Translations under genes and position numbers: made by a program | Origin: an uncultured Clostridia bacterium | Lineage (GTDB): Bacteria; Bacillota_A; Clostridia; Christensenellales; Borkfalkiaceae | Direction of reading: 5' to 3' | Length of the DNA: 8,292 nt | NCBI GenBank assembly: GCA_934292955.1 | Contig: CAKQXZ010000087.1 | Coordinates: forward strand, 1-8,292 | The notes under the pieces: model-generated | The model's input: only the letters and a program-made list of their open reading frames with translations | The model's database searches: none | Told to the model about the DNA's origin: nothing | Part shown: positions 1 to 7,081 of the stretch, piece by piece | How the letters are laid out: the number at the start of each line of letters is the position of its first letter | Numbering within the stretch: the first letter of the stretch is position 1

Positions 1-1032
1 ATTTTATCAATAATTTTAAGCGGAACGTTTGCTTTGGCGGCGATCGGCTTAGGCGTAGGCATAGGCTTGAAAAAGCCCGACAAAAATCCGACTGCGGATG
101 TTGTTATACCGAAAGAGGATATCGTTTCGGATAACGACGGCAACAAAATGAACGACGGAGTTTTTCATAAACTCCCGACCGCAATGCTGGTTTCGCAGAC
201 TCCCGCAAAGACGGAAACGTCCGACGATATGAAAACGTCGGTGAATGTTGTCGCGACTATTACACCCGACGACGCGGCGAATAAAGCCGTCGATTGGACT
301 GTCACATTTGTAAACGCGTCCTCTGCATGGGCGAACGGCAAGACGGCTACGGATTATATCACGGCAGAACCTACGACGGACGGCGCGTTGACGGCAACCG
401 TGACTTGCAAGGCGGCTTTCGGCGAACAGATAAAAATAACCGTAATTTCGAGAGATAACCCCGAGGCTTCGGCATCCTGCACGGTAGATTACAAACAGCA
501 GTTCGAGGGTTATATCTTCTCGGCCTCGCAGACGGGGAAAACGCCTACGTTAGACAATTCGACGAAAAAAGGTAAGATTTACGCGGACTTTAACAATGCT
601 GAGCAGTTAAAAATCACTTATTCGTATAAAAAATCTTCGGTATACACCGTCGCATTGAACGATTCCGAAATAGCCGCGCCTACGACTATGGACGTTGCGA
701 TAGAAAACACCGCCTTGAAAACGGCTATGAACGCCGTAAAATCGGGCAGCGGCGACGCATTAAAGGTTACGGCGGCAAACAAGATTTTTGCATTAAATCT
801 GTTTAACGCAAAACTTGTGGAAGGTTTAACGCCTGCTCAGTCTAACTCTATAATTTCCGCTATAACGGCGGTAGCGAATACGTCGCCCGTATCGTTCAAC
901 ATTAAGGACGGCGCAGACAATGTTCTTGCGAAATTTGAAATCGAAATCGACACTTCGGCTTTAAACGGACAGAAGAAGGTTGAAAAGATTGTTCTCGATC
1001 AGACCGAACTCGTATTCGGCGGGAATAATTAA
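1..1032 (+). CDS. Secreted or membrane-anchored Ig-like (Big2-like) protein, 5' partial
   Basis: The frame is open from base 1, so the gene starts left of the window. A TTG at 34 is the first in-window start, but it would cut into a hydrophobic segment (visible residues 1-23, ILSIILSGTF...GVGIGL followed by KKPDK) that looks like a signal peptide or membrane anchor. Numbered from the TTG, residues about 50-153 resemble a bacterial Ig-like Big2 domain: ATITPDDAANKAVDW is close to the typical Big2 core, and Cys125 and Cys149 could form a disulfide. The rest of the ectodomain (about 155-311) is not recognised. The last residues (314-328, KKVEKIVLDQTELVF) recur at the end of the next gene. The stop is 5 bases before the next ATG, so the two are probably co-translated. 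The protein probably acts outside the membrane as a structural or adhesive part. The specific function is unknown. Confidence 0.85.
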   Translation: MLSIILSGTFALAAIGLGVGIGLKKPDKNPTADVVIPKEDIVSDNDGNKMNDGVFHKLPTAMLVSQTPAKTETSDDMKTSVNVVATITPDDAANKAVDWTVTFVNASSAWANGKTATDYITAEPTTDGALTATVTCKAAFGEQIKITVISRDNPEASASCTVDYKQQFEGYIFSASQTGKTPTLDNSTKKGKIYADFNNAEQLKITYSYKKSSVYTVALNDSEIAAPTTMDVAIENTALKTAMNAVKSGSGDALKVTAANKIFALNLFNAKLVEGLTPAQSNSIISAITAVANTSPVSFNIKDGADNVLAKFEIEIDTSALNGQKKVEKIVLDQTELVFGGNN

Positions 1033-1037
1033 CCGTT

Positions 1038-1328
1038 ATGAACTTTTTAAAGAAAGTTCTGACGATTTTCGTTGCGGTATTGCTCGTTCTTTTCGCTTTG
1101 TCCGTAGTGATAAAACACAACCCGAGCGATTCGGGGAAAGAAAGCGTGAGCGAAAGCGAGCAGTATTCCGAAAGTAAGACGGCGGGAAGTGAAACTGGTT
1201 CTGAAAAAGAATCTGAAAAAGGCTCTGAGAAAGAATCGGAATCGGTTTCCGCACCGTCCGAAAGCGGAACAAAGCCGACGAAGAAAGTCGAAAAAATCGT
1301 CTTGAACGAAACGGAAATCATTTTTTAA
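1038..1328 (+). CDS. Small membrane-anchored protein with Ser/Glu/Lys stalk
   Basis: This 96-residue protein starts with ATG 5 bases after the previous stop. The ribosome binding site is weak (GGCGGGAA further upstream), so translational coupling is likely. Residues 7-25 form one hydrophobic helix (uncleaved anchor or signal peptide). Residues about 28-81 are low complexity, almost all Ser, Glu, Lys and Gly, and look like an extended, disordered stalk. Residues 82-96 (KKVEKIVLNETEIIF) match the C-terminus of the upstream protein in 11 of 15 positions, and the other four changes are conservative. The codons differ mainly at third positions, so the tail looks conserved as protein. No known family is recognised. 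The architecture suggests a tail displayed at a distance from the membrane for docking to a shared partner. That role is inference. Confidence 0.8.
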   Translation: MNFLKKVLTIFVAVLLVLFALSVVIKHNPSDSGKESVSESEQYSESKTAGSETGSEKESEKGSEKESESVSAPSESGTKPTKKVEKIVLNETEIIF

Positions 1329-1333
1329 AGGAG
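1327..1333 (+). promoter_or_regulatory. Ribosome binding site AAAGGAG
   Basis: AAAGGAG overlaps the stop codon of the upstream gene (1326-1328) and lies 5 bases before the ATG at 1339. It fixes that start and suggests reinitiation. The sequence AAAGGAGTT is repeated in front of the replication initiator (7069-7077). Confidence 0.8.
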
Positions 1334-1338
1334 TTGAA

Positions 1339-2865
1339 ATGAATAACAAAAATAATATAAAATATGCCGTTAATCGGCTTATAGCCCTACTTTTCATTGT
1401 TGTTTTTGCGTTTGCGGGAATGGTTTCCTGCGGGAAAACGGCAGAAAAAGGAGAAAAGTCGGTTATGGAACTTACGAACACTACGGATAACGGGGTGAAA
1501 CTCGCGATATCCGAACTTGCGGAAACGGAAAGCAGTTCGGCGCTGGCGTCGTATATAATTTCCGCGACCGTAGAACCTGCGGACGCGAGCGACATCACTC
1601 TCGATTGGGATTTGAAATGGGCGTCGGACGCTAAGTTGAAGTCAGAAAACATAAGCAATTATTTAACCGTAACAAAATTCGGCAACACGGACAAATCCGT
1701 ATACATAAATTGCTTCGCGGCTTTTCGTGACAGCAAGGCAATACTGACTGCAACGGCGAGAGGTACGGACATTAAAGGAACGTGTGATATTCTTTTCGTC
1801 GGAAAAGCAACGAGTATGGATATATCAACAAAAGCCGTTAAGAAAACTTCAACCGAACGCGGTGAGTATTACGAGGTCTACTCGAAAAGAACGTTTACTT
1901 TCGATATCGCCCTGTCTAACGTTTTCAACAGTGTGCAAGATCCCGAATATGTTATAAACACAGGCGGCGAAGGTGAAGTTTATTTCGGTACGGAATATGC
2001 TTCCGCCGACACAACGAATTTCGGTGATTTCGAGAAGATCGCCCTGAACGATTTGGCGAGCAAGTTTATAACTTCCGCAACGATAGCCGACAACACGTTG
2101 ACCGTAAAAACGGGCGATATGAAACTCGAAGATTTTTACGAAAGCAGCGTTTCCGACGGTTATGGAACGACGTACTACAAACGCTACGTTTACGAGGATG
2201 AGTACGATCTTATTGCTGATAACGATTTCAAGGCAAAATCCAAAGAAAATATAACGCTTATAAAATCGGCATACTTCTATGTGAACATTAAAGACAAAAC
2301 GAGCGGGCTTGAAAAAAAGATTAAACTCTTTTTTGTTGACGCGCCCGTGGCAAAATTAAGCGTTACGTCAGATCTGACTTCGACCACCACAACCGAACGC
2401 GGAGAGTTTTATACGCTCGAACCGAAGAAAACATATACTTTCGATATCGTCACTGAGAACATAGAGTCGCCCGTTTTAACGGCAAAGGTGAGCGGAAGTG
2501 GCAGCGTATACTTCGGAACGGAAGTCGCTTCTTCGGAACTTACTTCGTTCAGCGATATTGCGAAAAAGCAAATAAGTACGATTGCGGACAAGTTTATAAC
2601 TTCGGCTAAAATCGAGGACGGCAAACTAATAATAACCACGGGCGATAAAACGCTCGAAAATTATTACGCAACGAGCAGTTCCGACGGATATTCGACGACG
2701 TACACCGACCGCTATGTGTTTTACGATGAATACGGCACGACATACGGAACGGATTACGAAGCGAAGGCTACGGAAAATCAGACGCTTATAAAATCTTGCT
2801 ATTTCTCCGTTCGGATTTATGATTCCTCTTCGCGAGCAAGCAAAACCATAAGATTTTTTATGTGA
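1339..2865 (+). CDS. Putative lipoprotein with Ig-like domain and two tandem repeat domains
   Basis: This 508-residue protein has a strong ribosome binding site. The N-terminus is basic, then hydrophobic (residues 13-30), ending in MVSC with Cys31 followed by Gly, an acceptable lipobox; lipid anchoring on the outer face of the membrane is therefore likely but not certain. Residues about 53-156 are an Ig-like domain related to that of the first gene: ATVEPADASDITLDW, a C-AAF motif at Cys125, and a second Cys at 149 with the same spacing. Residues 160-333 and 340-508 are two copies of one domain, offset by exactly 180 residues at the shared T-ERGE-Y motif. They share YFGTE-AS, DKFITSA/SKFITSA, SDGY-TTY and TLIKS. 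The domain family is not recognised. The gene lies between other exported proteins and precedes a single-pass protein by 8 bases. A structural or surface-binding role is inferred. Confidence 0.88.
   Translation: MNNKNNIKYAVNRLIALLFIVVFAFAGMVSCGKTAEKGEKSVMELTNTTDNGVKLAISELAETESSSALASYIISATVEPADASDITLDWDLKWASDAKLKSENISNYLTVTKFGNTDKSVYINCFAAFRDSKAILTATARGTDIKGTCDILFVGKATSMDISTKAVKKTSTERGEYYEVYSKRTFTFDIALSNVFNSVQDPEYVINTGGEGEVYFGTEYASADTTNFGDFEKIALNDLASKFITSATIADNTLTVKTGDMKLEDFYESSVSDGYGTTYYKRYVYEDEYDLIADNDFKAKSKENITLIKSAYFYVNIKDKTSGLEKKIKLFFVDAPVAKLSVTSDLTSTTTTERGEFYTLEPKKTYTFDIVTENIESPVLTAKVSGSGSVYFGTEVASSELTSFSDIAKKQISTIADKFITSAKIEDGKLIITTGDKTLENYYATSSSDGYSTTYTDRYVFYDEYGTTYGTDYEAKATENQTLIKSCYFSVRIYDSSSRASKTIRFFM
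1816..2337 (+). repeat. Internal domain repeat, copy 1
   Basis: This encodes residues 160-333 of the lipoprotein-like CDS. It aligns with copy 2 at STERGEYY/TTERGEFY, VYFGTEYAS/VYFGTEVAS, SKFITSATI/DKFITSAKI, VSDGYGTTY/SSDGYSTTY and ITLIKSAYF/QTLIKSCYF. DNA identity is patchy (for example the shared AACCGAACGCGG), which means the duplication is old and maintained at protein level. Confidence 0.88.
2356..2862 (+). repeat. Internal domain repeat, copy 2
   Basis: This encodes residues 340-508, the C-terminal copy. It is slightly shorter than copy 1 in the segment after the TFDI motif. It ends with KTIRFFM directly at the stop, where copy 1 reads KKIKLFFVD. It contains one Cys (in IKSCYF) that copy 1 lacks (IKSAYF). 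Confidence 0.88.
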
Positions 2866-2870
2866 GGTGA
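2864..2870 (+). promoter_or_regulatory. Ribosome binding site GAGGTGA
   Basis: GAGGTGA is an extended match to the 16S anti-Shine-Dalgarno complement. It overlaps the upstream TGA stop (2863-2865) and sits just before the ATG at 2874, supporting that start and coupled translation. Confidence 0.75.
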
Positions 2871-2873
2871 GCC

Positions 2874-3437
2874 ATGAAAAATAGCACAATAAAAATCATT
2901 ACTTACGTCATCATAATATTAGTCGCGGTGCTTGCGATAGGCTTCGCTGTGTTCATCACGAACGGTTTTACCGAAACGCCTAAAAGTTTTTACGTCGATG
3001 TAAACGGAGATAAAGTCGCTTCGTCTGCAAGCGGGTATTTGCTCGAAAAGGACAAGCCTTTGAAGTGTAAAGTCAAGTTTTTATCTTCGGATAAAAAGGG
3101 TTATAGCGTGCAGATTCTGTCTGCGAAAAGCGATTTTACATACTTTGTTGACGGCAAAAAGAGTGAGTTTACGGGCGAGGAAGATTTTACGGATTGTTTC
3201 GTTATAACAAAAACAGGTGACGATTTCACAGTCGAAACGGTTGGAAATCTCATTTCGGTTTTGCAAAGCAAGACCCCCGACGCAAAGGTAAACTACGACA
3301 GAAAAGCCGTGCCGGACGAAGATTTGTTTACGCTCGTTATAACCTCCGAATCCGATAAAGCCACGATTAAAATCGGGTTCAGAGTTCCGAATCCCGAAGC
3401 GGAGATCGTAATATCTCCCGCAAGGCTTGTGATTTGA
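2874..3437 (+). CDS. Single-pass membrane protein of unknown function
   Basis: This 187-residue protein has one strong hydrophobic helix at residues 7-29 after a short basic N-terminus (MKNSTIK), followed by an exported domain of about 155 residues. That domain has alternating short strands (SFYVDVNGDKV, CKVKFLSSDKKGYSVQI, LFTLVITSES, TIKIGFRV), which suggests a beta-sandwich. Cys65 and Cys108 could pair. No catalytic motif is seen and no family is recognised. The stop overlaps the next start (TTGA, 3434-3437), so expression of the two is probably coupled. Given the neighbours it may be a minor structural or assembly protein of an exported particle or surface complex; this is inference from position. 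Confidence 0.85.
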   Translation: MKNSTIKIITYVIIILVAVLAIGFAVFITNGFTETPKSFYVDVNGDKVASSASGYLLEKDKPLKCKVKFLSSDKKGYSVQILSAKSDFTYFVDGKKSEFTGEEDFTDCFVITKTGDDFTVETVGNLISVLQSKTPDAKVNYDRKAVPDEDLFTLVITSESDKATIKIGFRVPNPEAEIVISPARLVI

Positions 3438-4828
3438 GAAGCATTTTAAATCGAATAGCCGTTTTAATTGTTACGCTCTGCGTTTTCCTCACGGGAGCGC
3501 AGAGTTTTTCGGCTGTGGCTGCCGAGGAGAATAAAACGGCTTCGGGTGTACTCGAAGATCTGAGCAAGGACGCTTCGTTCAAAGCGGAAAACTATCCGTC
3601 GGCGACGAAAGATTACTCGTTACAAATAATTCAACTCGCCGAAAGCACGGATAAAGAATTGTTTGTGTATGTTTATCAACCGAGCGGAGATAAGGTCAGG
3701 GCTTCGTCTATAAATATATCCACCACGATAAACGACGACATAAGTTTTTTCAATTATTCGCTGGAACTTTTAAATTTCGAGGGAACGTTGTTTAAGTACA
3801 AAGTGGCAAATTTCGAGGTGAAAAAAGACCCCGTAAGGTATTACGCGATAAGTTCTATTTACCGTCCGTTCGATGCGGACATCGGAGATAAGAAGTCGGG
3901 CAATAACACGATTAACGAGGTAAATTACGCAGTCAACAGGCAGTATTGCTTCGGCGAAATAAACGGCAAACCGTATGTAAGTTGCGTGGATATAGAAACG
4001 ATCGTCATCACGGATAAGTTTGTAGGTTTTGTAAGGTATAAGGACGGTTTTAAACTCTATGTCGGGGCGTGCGACAGCCATTTTGTAGCGTTCAACACGG
4101 ATAAGCCGATAGATAAACTTTTAGAAGCGGACGTGTATTATACTTCTCAACCCTATTCGTGGTTGTTTGCGATAGGCGTCGGGCAAAATGAAACGTTTGG
4201 CGAAAAGAAAGACAATTACGCATATCTCAAATATACCGACAAAGTGGAACACACCGGCGACGGATTTTTTGAAGGAACGTATAAATGGGACAGGATTCAG
4301 ACCGTAGATGATTTCATAAACGGAGAAAACCGAGAGGACGTTTATCACGGCGCGGTTCTGGACGTAAAAGTTTCAAGCAAACTCACCGACGAGGCGTTGA
4401 ATGAACTGAAAGGTAAAAAGTGGGTACTACGTTTTGTGGAAACAAGTTACACGCTTTCGAGCGGTGCGAACGGCTCAACCTCTACGAAATCTACACTTAT
4501 AGGCAACGTCACAATTTTGCGGTTAAAATTTGAAACAGATGGGATAACGTATAATTTAGGCGTGATAGACAACAAGCAAACGGGTAGTACCGAGCCGTCG
4601 AACAGTACGGACATAAAAGTTGAACCGAACGCGACGGGAAAAGGTATTATTTATCTCATACTTTTTGTATTACTGCTTGTTTTGTTTGCTCCGCTTTTGC
4701 CGTATGTTCTGAATGTAATAATTTTTATAATTTCGTTGCCCGTAAAACTTATTTCGGAAATAGTAAAACTAATAAAATCGTCAAAAGAAAAACATAGGGA
4801 GCGGAAGGAGAAGAATGAAAAAGATTAA
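3434..4828 (+). CDS. Large exported protein with C-terminal membrane anchor (pIII-like architecture)
   Basis: This 464-residue protein starts at TTG 3434, overlapping the upstream stop by 4 bases. There is no clear ribosome binding site, so the start depends on coupling and is less certain than others. Residues 1-30 are a typical signal peptide (basic start, hydrophobic core 8-23, AVAA before EEN). Residues 31-395 form an ectodomain rich in aromatic residues, with Cys172, Cys184 and Cys213. A Ser/Thr/Asn/Gly-rich linker (about 381-402) leads to a long hydrophobic region (404-438) that may be one or two membrane passes, then a strongly basic tail (445-464). Signal peptide, ectodomain, flexible linker and C-terminal anchor is the layout of filamentous phage adsorption protein pIII, but no sequence match is recognised and the cytoplasmic tail is longer than in pIII. 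The 3' end overlaps the next small gene by 14 bases. Confidence 0.87.
   Translation: MRSILNRIAVLIVTLCVFLTGAQSFSAVAAEENKTASGVLEDLSKDASFKAENYPSATKDYSLQIIQLAESTDKELFVYVYQPSGDKVRASSINISTTINDDISFFNYSLELLNFEGTLFKYKVANFEVKKDPVRYYAISSIYRPFDADIGDKKSGNNTINEVNYAVNRQYCFGEINGKPYVSCVDIETIVITDKFVGFVRYKDGFKLYVGACDSHFVAFNTDKPIDKLLEADVYYTSQPYSWLFAIGVGQNETFGEKKDNYAYLKYTDKVEHTGDGFFEGTYKWDRIQTVDDFINGENREDVYHGAVLDVKVSSKLTDEALNELKGKKWVLRFVETSYTLSSGANGSTSTKSTLIGNVTILRLKFETDGITYNLGVIDNKQTGSTEPSNSTDIKVEPNATGKGIIYLILFVLLLVLFAPLLPYVLNVIIFIISLPVKLISEIVKLIKSSKEKHRERKEKNEKD
4805..4810 (+). promoter_or_regulatory. Ribosome binding site AAGGAG for a 40-codon gene
   Basis: AAGGAG lies inside the end of the upstream CDS, 4 bases before the ATG at 4815. 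It is the main evidence that the small overlapping reading frame is translated. Confidence 0.65.
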
Positions 4829-4937
4829 GCGTGTAGCGGCAATTATAATTTTAATAATTTGCCTGCTGTTTTTCGGCTATATCTCGCATACCTGTAAGGC
4901 GGTTAAGGAGAGCGTTACATATGAAGAAAGCGTTTAA
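4815..4937 (+). CDS. Small single-pass membrane peptide, 40 aa
   Basis: This reading frame encodes 40 residues starting MKKIKRVAA. It has a basic N-terminus, one hydrophobic helix (about residues 8-24, IIILIICLLFFGYI) and a short C-terminal tail (SHTCKAVKESVTYEESV). It has a good ribosome binding site. It overlaps the upstream gene by 14 bases and the downstream ATPase gene by 17 bases, a layout typical of tightly coupled small phage genes. Candidates are a minor virion protein, the major coat protein, or a membrane partner of the ATPase. Against the canonical major coat: there is no cleavable signal peptide followed by an acidic region and a basic tail. No homologue is recognised from sequence alone; the ribosome binding site and TM segment argue that it is real. 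Confidence 0.62.
   Translation: MKKIKRVAAIIILIICLLFFGYISHTCKAVKESVTYEESV
4905..4910 (+). promoter_or_regulatory. Ribosome binding site AAGGAG for the ATPase gene
   Basis: AAGGAG lies within the 40-codon gene, 10 bases before the ATG at 4921. The spacing is at the long end of the usual range. It supports this start and coupling to the small gene. Confidence 0.65.
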
Positions 4938-7035
4938 TATTGCTACGGTCGTTATCGTTACGGTAACGACCGTAATTCTCGGGGCGTTTGTTTTCAGAAG
5001 TTCGTATTTCAGACTTTGGGAAACGTTACAAGATTTCGGGCTTAGCGTGGCATATTATTTCAGTCTTATTTTTAAAGGCAAAAGCGATATAACGCCAACC
5101 GTAAACGCATTTTCAAATATCTTCAAAGCGAGCGGATATTTACCGACGACGGCAGAAGAATATAAGCAACAAATAGCAAAATTCTTTACGACTTTTGTAA
5201 GCAGGGAGAATTTCAATTCGTGGCTTGCAAATTTAAGAGTAGGTGCGGAAAAGGTCAGCAAAGGGATTGTCCTTTTAATGCCGTGCCTTGTTGCTTTGTG
5301 GTTTGTAGTAAAGCGTATTTACTCCGCAACAAACACGAAACACGGTGAAAATACTAAACCTTTAAAGGCTGTTTTGTTTATCAATGACAAAGTGTTTTTG
5401 CCTGTTTATCGACTTATACAAGGACTTATTGAATTTATTAAGCCTAAAAAGTATATTTGGGTAACGTGGTTTGTAATGTGGCTGCTCAATTTGAACCTCG
5501 TAAGCATAATTGTTGCGTTTTTATCATTTTATTTCTATTTTGCAATCTCTTTCGATGTCCTTGGGGTGTTTATTCAGATAGCGAAACTTATTATAGATTT
5601 GCAGGTAATACTGAAAACAATTCCGCCTTGGGTATTTGTGGTTGCGGGCTTATTTATATGGAATAAAATTCGTAAAAACCGAGCATTGAACAAACTGAAA
5701 CATTTCGAGGCTCGGAATTGCGGGTTTATAAACGAATTGCCGATTGTATCTATGTCCTGCGGTTCGATGGGAAAACGCAAGACGACGCTTATCACGGATA
5801 TGGCGTTATCTCAGGAAGTAATGTTCAGACAGGAAGCGTTGAAAAGATTACAAATTGCGGATATGAAGTTTCCGTATTTTCCATGGATATTGTTCGAGGA
5901 CGAATTAAAAATCTGTATGCGATACAGGGTGATTTATAATCTTGCGACTATAAAAGCGTGGATAGAAAAGAAGCGAAAACGATATGAAAAACATAAAAAC
6001 AGTAGACTGCAACTATACGGCTACGACACGGAAAAATATCCGACTACATACGGCAACGGCTTGTATGAAGAAGATATTTTCGACGTGTTATCCACATATG
6101 CAAGACTATATTTTATTTACGTTATAGAAAGCAGTCTGATTGTGAGTAATTACTCCGTTCGCGAAACGAACGAGCAAGTTTCGCTCGGGAATTTCCCGTT
6201 ATGGAATTTATCTTTTTTCGGTAAAGAAACGGACGGTCGGTTCTCGCATATTCTCGATTTCGACATCTTGCGACTCGGACGAAAAGTGATTGAAAACAAT
6301 AAAAACACAGGCTCTTTCGAGTTCGGAATAATTCTTATAACGGAGATCGGAAAAGAACGTTGCAATAACCTTGAACTGAAAGAAGTTAAAAAGGTGACCT
6401 TTGAAACTAATCAGAAGAACGACCTTTTTAACTCGTGGCTCAAAATGTGTCGGCATTCCGCAACGGTGGATAAATTTCCTTTTATAAAGGTGTTCACGGA
6501 CGAGCAACGTCCCGAAAGTTGGGGTAGCGACGCTCGCGATTTATGCGATATAATTCATATCCGCGACTGCTCGGAACAGTACATTTCTTTGCCGTTTTAT
6601 ACGTTGGAAGAAATGTTTATTGAATGGGTTTATATGCGGTTTATCGACTTATACGAGGACTTTCGCTTTAAAAGAGGCGATAATACATTGCTTATTTATG
6701 TGCTGAAAAAAGTTGCGGCGTGGCTGTATAAGCGTAATGCAATAAATTACAATTTATATGGGTATTCCGTCCTAAAAATAGAAAAGGAACGCGGAACTCG
6801 GGACGGAAAGAAAAAGAGACAAAAATATTATTTATGTAACCGAAAAATTTATAACAGGAGATTTTCGACCGATTGTTTTTCGGACTATTTCAACGAACAG
6901 GCTCGGAAAACACAGGTTGGTCTAAACGATTATGCGGAATATTCCGCAGTGAAAGCAACAGTATCAGAATTAAAACAGCAAAACAGTTATTTTATAAATT
7001 CGTTGTATAAATGCGACGGCGAGGAGGACAAGTGA
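4921..7035 (+). CDS. Membrane-embedded FtsK/HerA-superfamily ATPase, pI/Zot-like DNA export or assembly motor
   Basis: This is a 704-residue protein. The N-terminal third is membrane-rich: hydrophobic helices near residues 6-25, 38-51 (weaker), 115-131, 179-210 (long, one or two passes), 211-235 (amphipathic) and 235-247. Residues 248-704 look cytosolic. The P-loop-like motif is GSMGKRKTT (281-289), with Arg286 where GxxGxGKT expects Gly. A Walker B-like strand is IILITE (470-475). FTDEQRPESW (525-534) followed by SDARDLCDIIHIRD resembles the TQRP motif and following arginine region of FtsK/HerA ATPases, the superfamily that includes filamentous phage pI/Zot. The C-terminal part (about 565-704) is basic and unrecognised. 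The order of membrane segments then ATPase is FtsK-like; classic pI has the ATPase first. It lies between secreted-protein genes and the replication initiator. The likely role is moving ssDNA through the membrane during particle assembly or transfer. Superfamily placement is fairly secure; the exact role is inference. Confidence 0.85.
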   Translation: MKKAFNIATVVIVTVTTVILGAFVFRSSYFRLWETLQDFGLSVAYYFSLIFKGKSDITPTVNAFSNIFKASGYLPTTAEEYKQQIAKFFTTFVSRENFNSWLANLRVGAEKVSKGIVLLMPCLVALWFVVKRIYSATNTKHGENTKPLKAVLFINDKVFLPVYRLIQGLIEFIKPKKYIWVTWFVMWLLNLNLVSIIVAFLSFYFYFAISFDVLGVFIQIAKLIIDLQVILKTIPPWVFVVAGLFIWNKIRKNRALNKLKHFEARNCGFINELPIVSMSCGSMGKRKTTLITDMALSQEVMFRQEALKRLQIADMKFPYFPWILFEDELKICMRYRVIYNLATIKAWIEKKRKRYEKHKNSRLQLYGYDTEKYPTTYGNGLYEEDIFDVLSTYARLYFIYVIESSLIVSNYSVRETNEQVSLGNFPLWNLSFFGKETDGRFSHILDFDILRLGRKVIENNKNTGSFEFGIILITEIGKERCNNLELKEVKKVTFETNQKNDLFNSWLKMCRHSATVDKFPFIKVFTDEQRPESWGSDARDLCDIIHIRDCSEQYISLPFYTLEEMFIEWVYMRFIDLYEDFRFKRGDNTLLIYVLKKVAAWLYKRNAINYNLYGYSVLKIEKERGTRDGKKKRQKYYLCNRKIYNRRFSTDCFSDYFNEQARKTQVGLNDYAEYSAVKATVSELKQQNSYFINSLYKCDGEEDK

Positions 7036-7068
7036 GTTAAGGCAAATCGCCGCGCCACTTTATACGAC

Positions 7069-7075
7069 AAAGGAG
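7069..7075 (+). promoter_or_regulatory. Ribosome binding site AAAGGAG selecting the GTG start
   Basis: AAAGGAG lies 6 bases before GTG 7082. The ATG at 7080 is followed at once by a TGA stop, so GTG is the usable start. The 46-base gap upstream also holds a 16-base segment (7041-7056) resembling part of the terminal hairpin. Confidence 0.75.
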
Positions 7076-7081
7076 TTAAAT

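Noticed and set aside
34..36. TTG as the true start of the first gene
   Set aside because: It would discard part of the hydrophobic signal or anchor segment encoded from base 1, and only a weak ribosome binding site precedes it. The real start is probably upstream of the window.
902..1321. 139-codon - strand frame over the Ser/Glu-rich gene
   Set aside because: Same antisense effect; the low-complexity Ser/Phe-rich product has no supporting features.
1047..1658. Long open frame of 203 codons on the - strand
   Set aside because: It is antisense to two well-supported + strand genes, is an effect of Ser/Glu-rich codons read backwards, and has no ribosome binding site or recognisable domain.
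4921..7035. Toxin annotation (Zot, zonula occludens toxin)
   Set aside because: Any resemblance is to the ATPase part shared with pI and FtsK/HerA proteins; nothing supports a toxin function.
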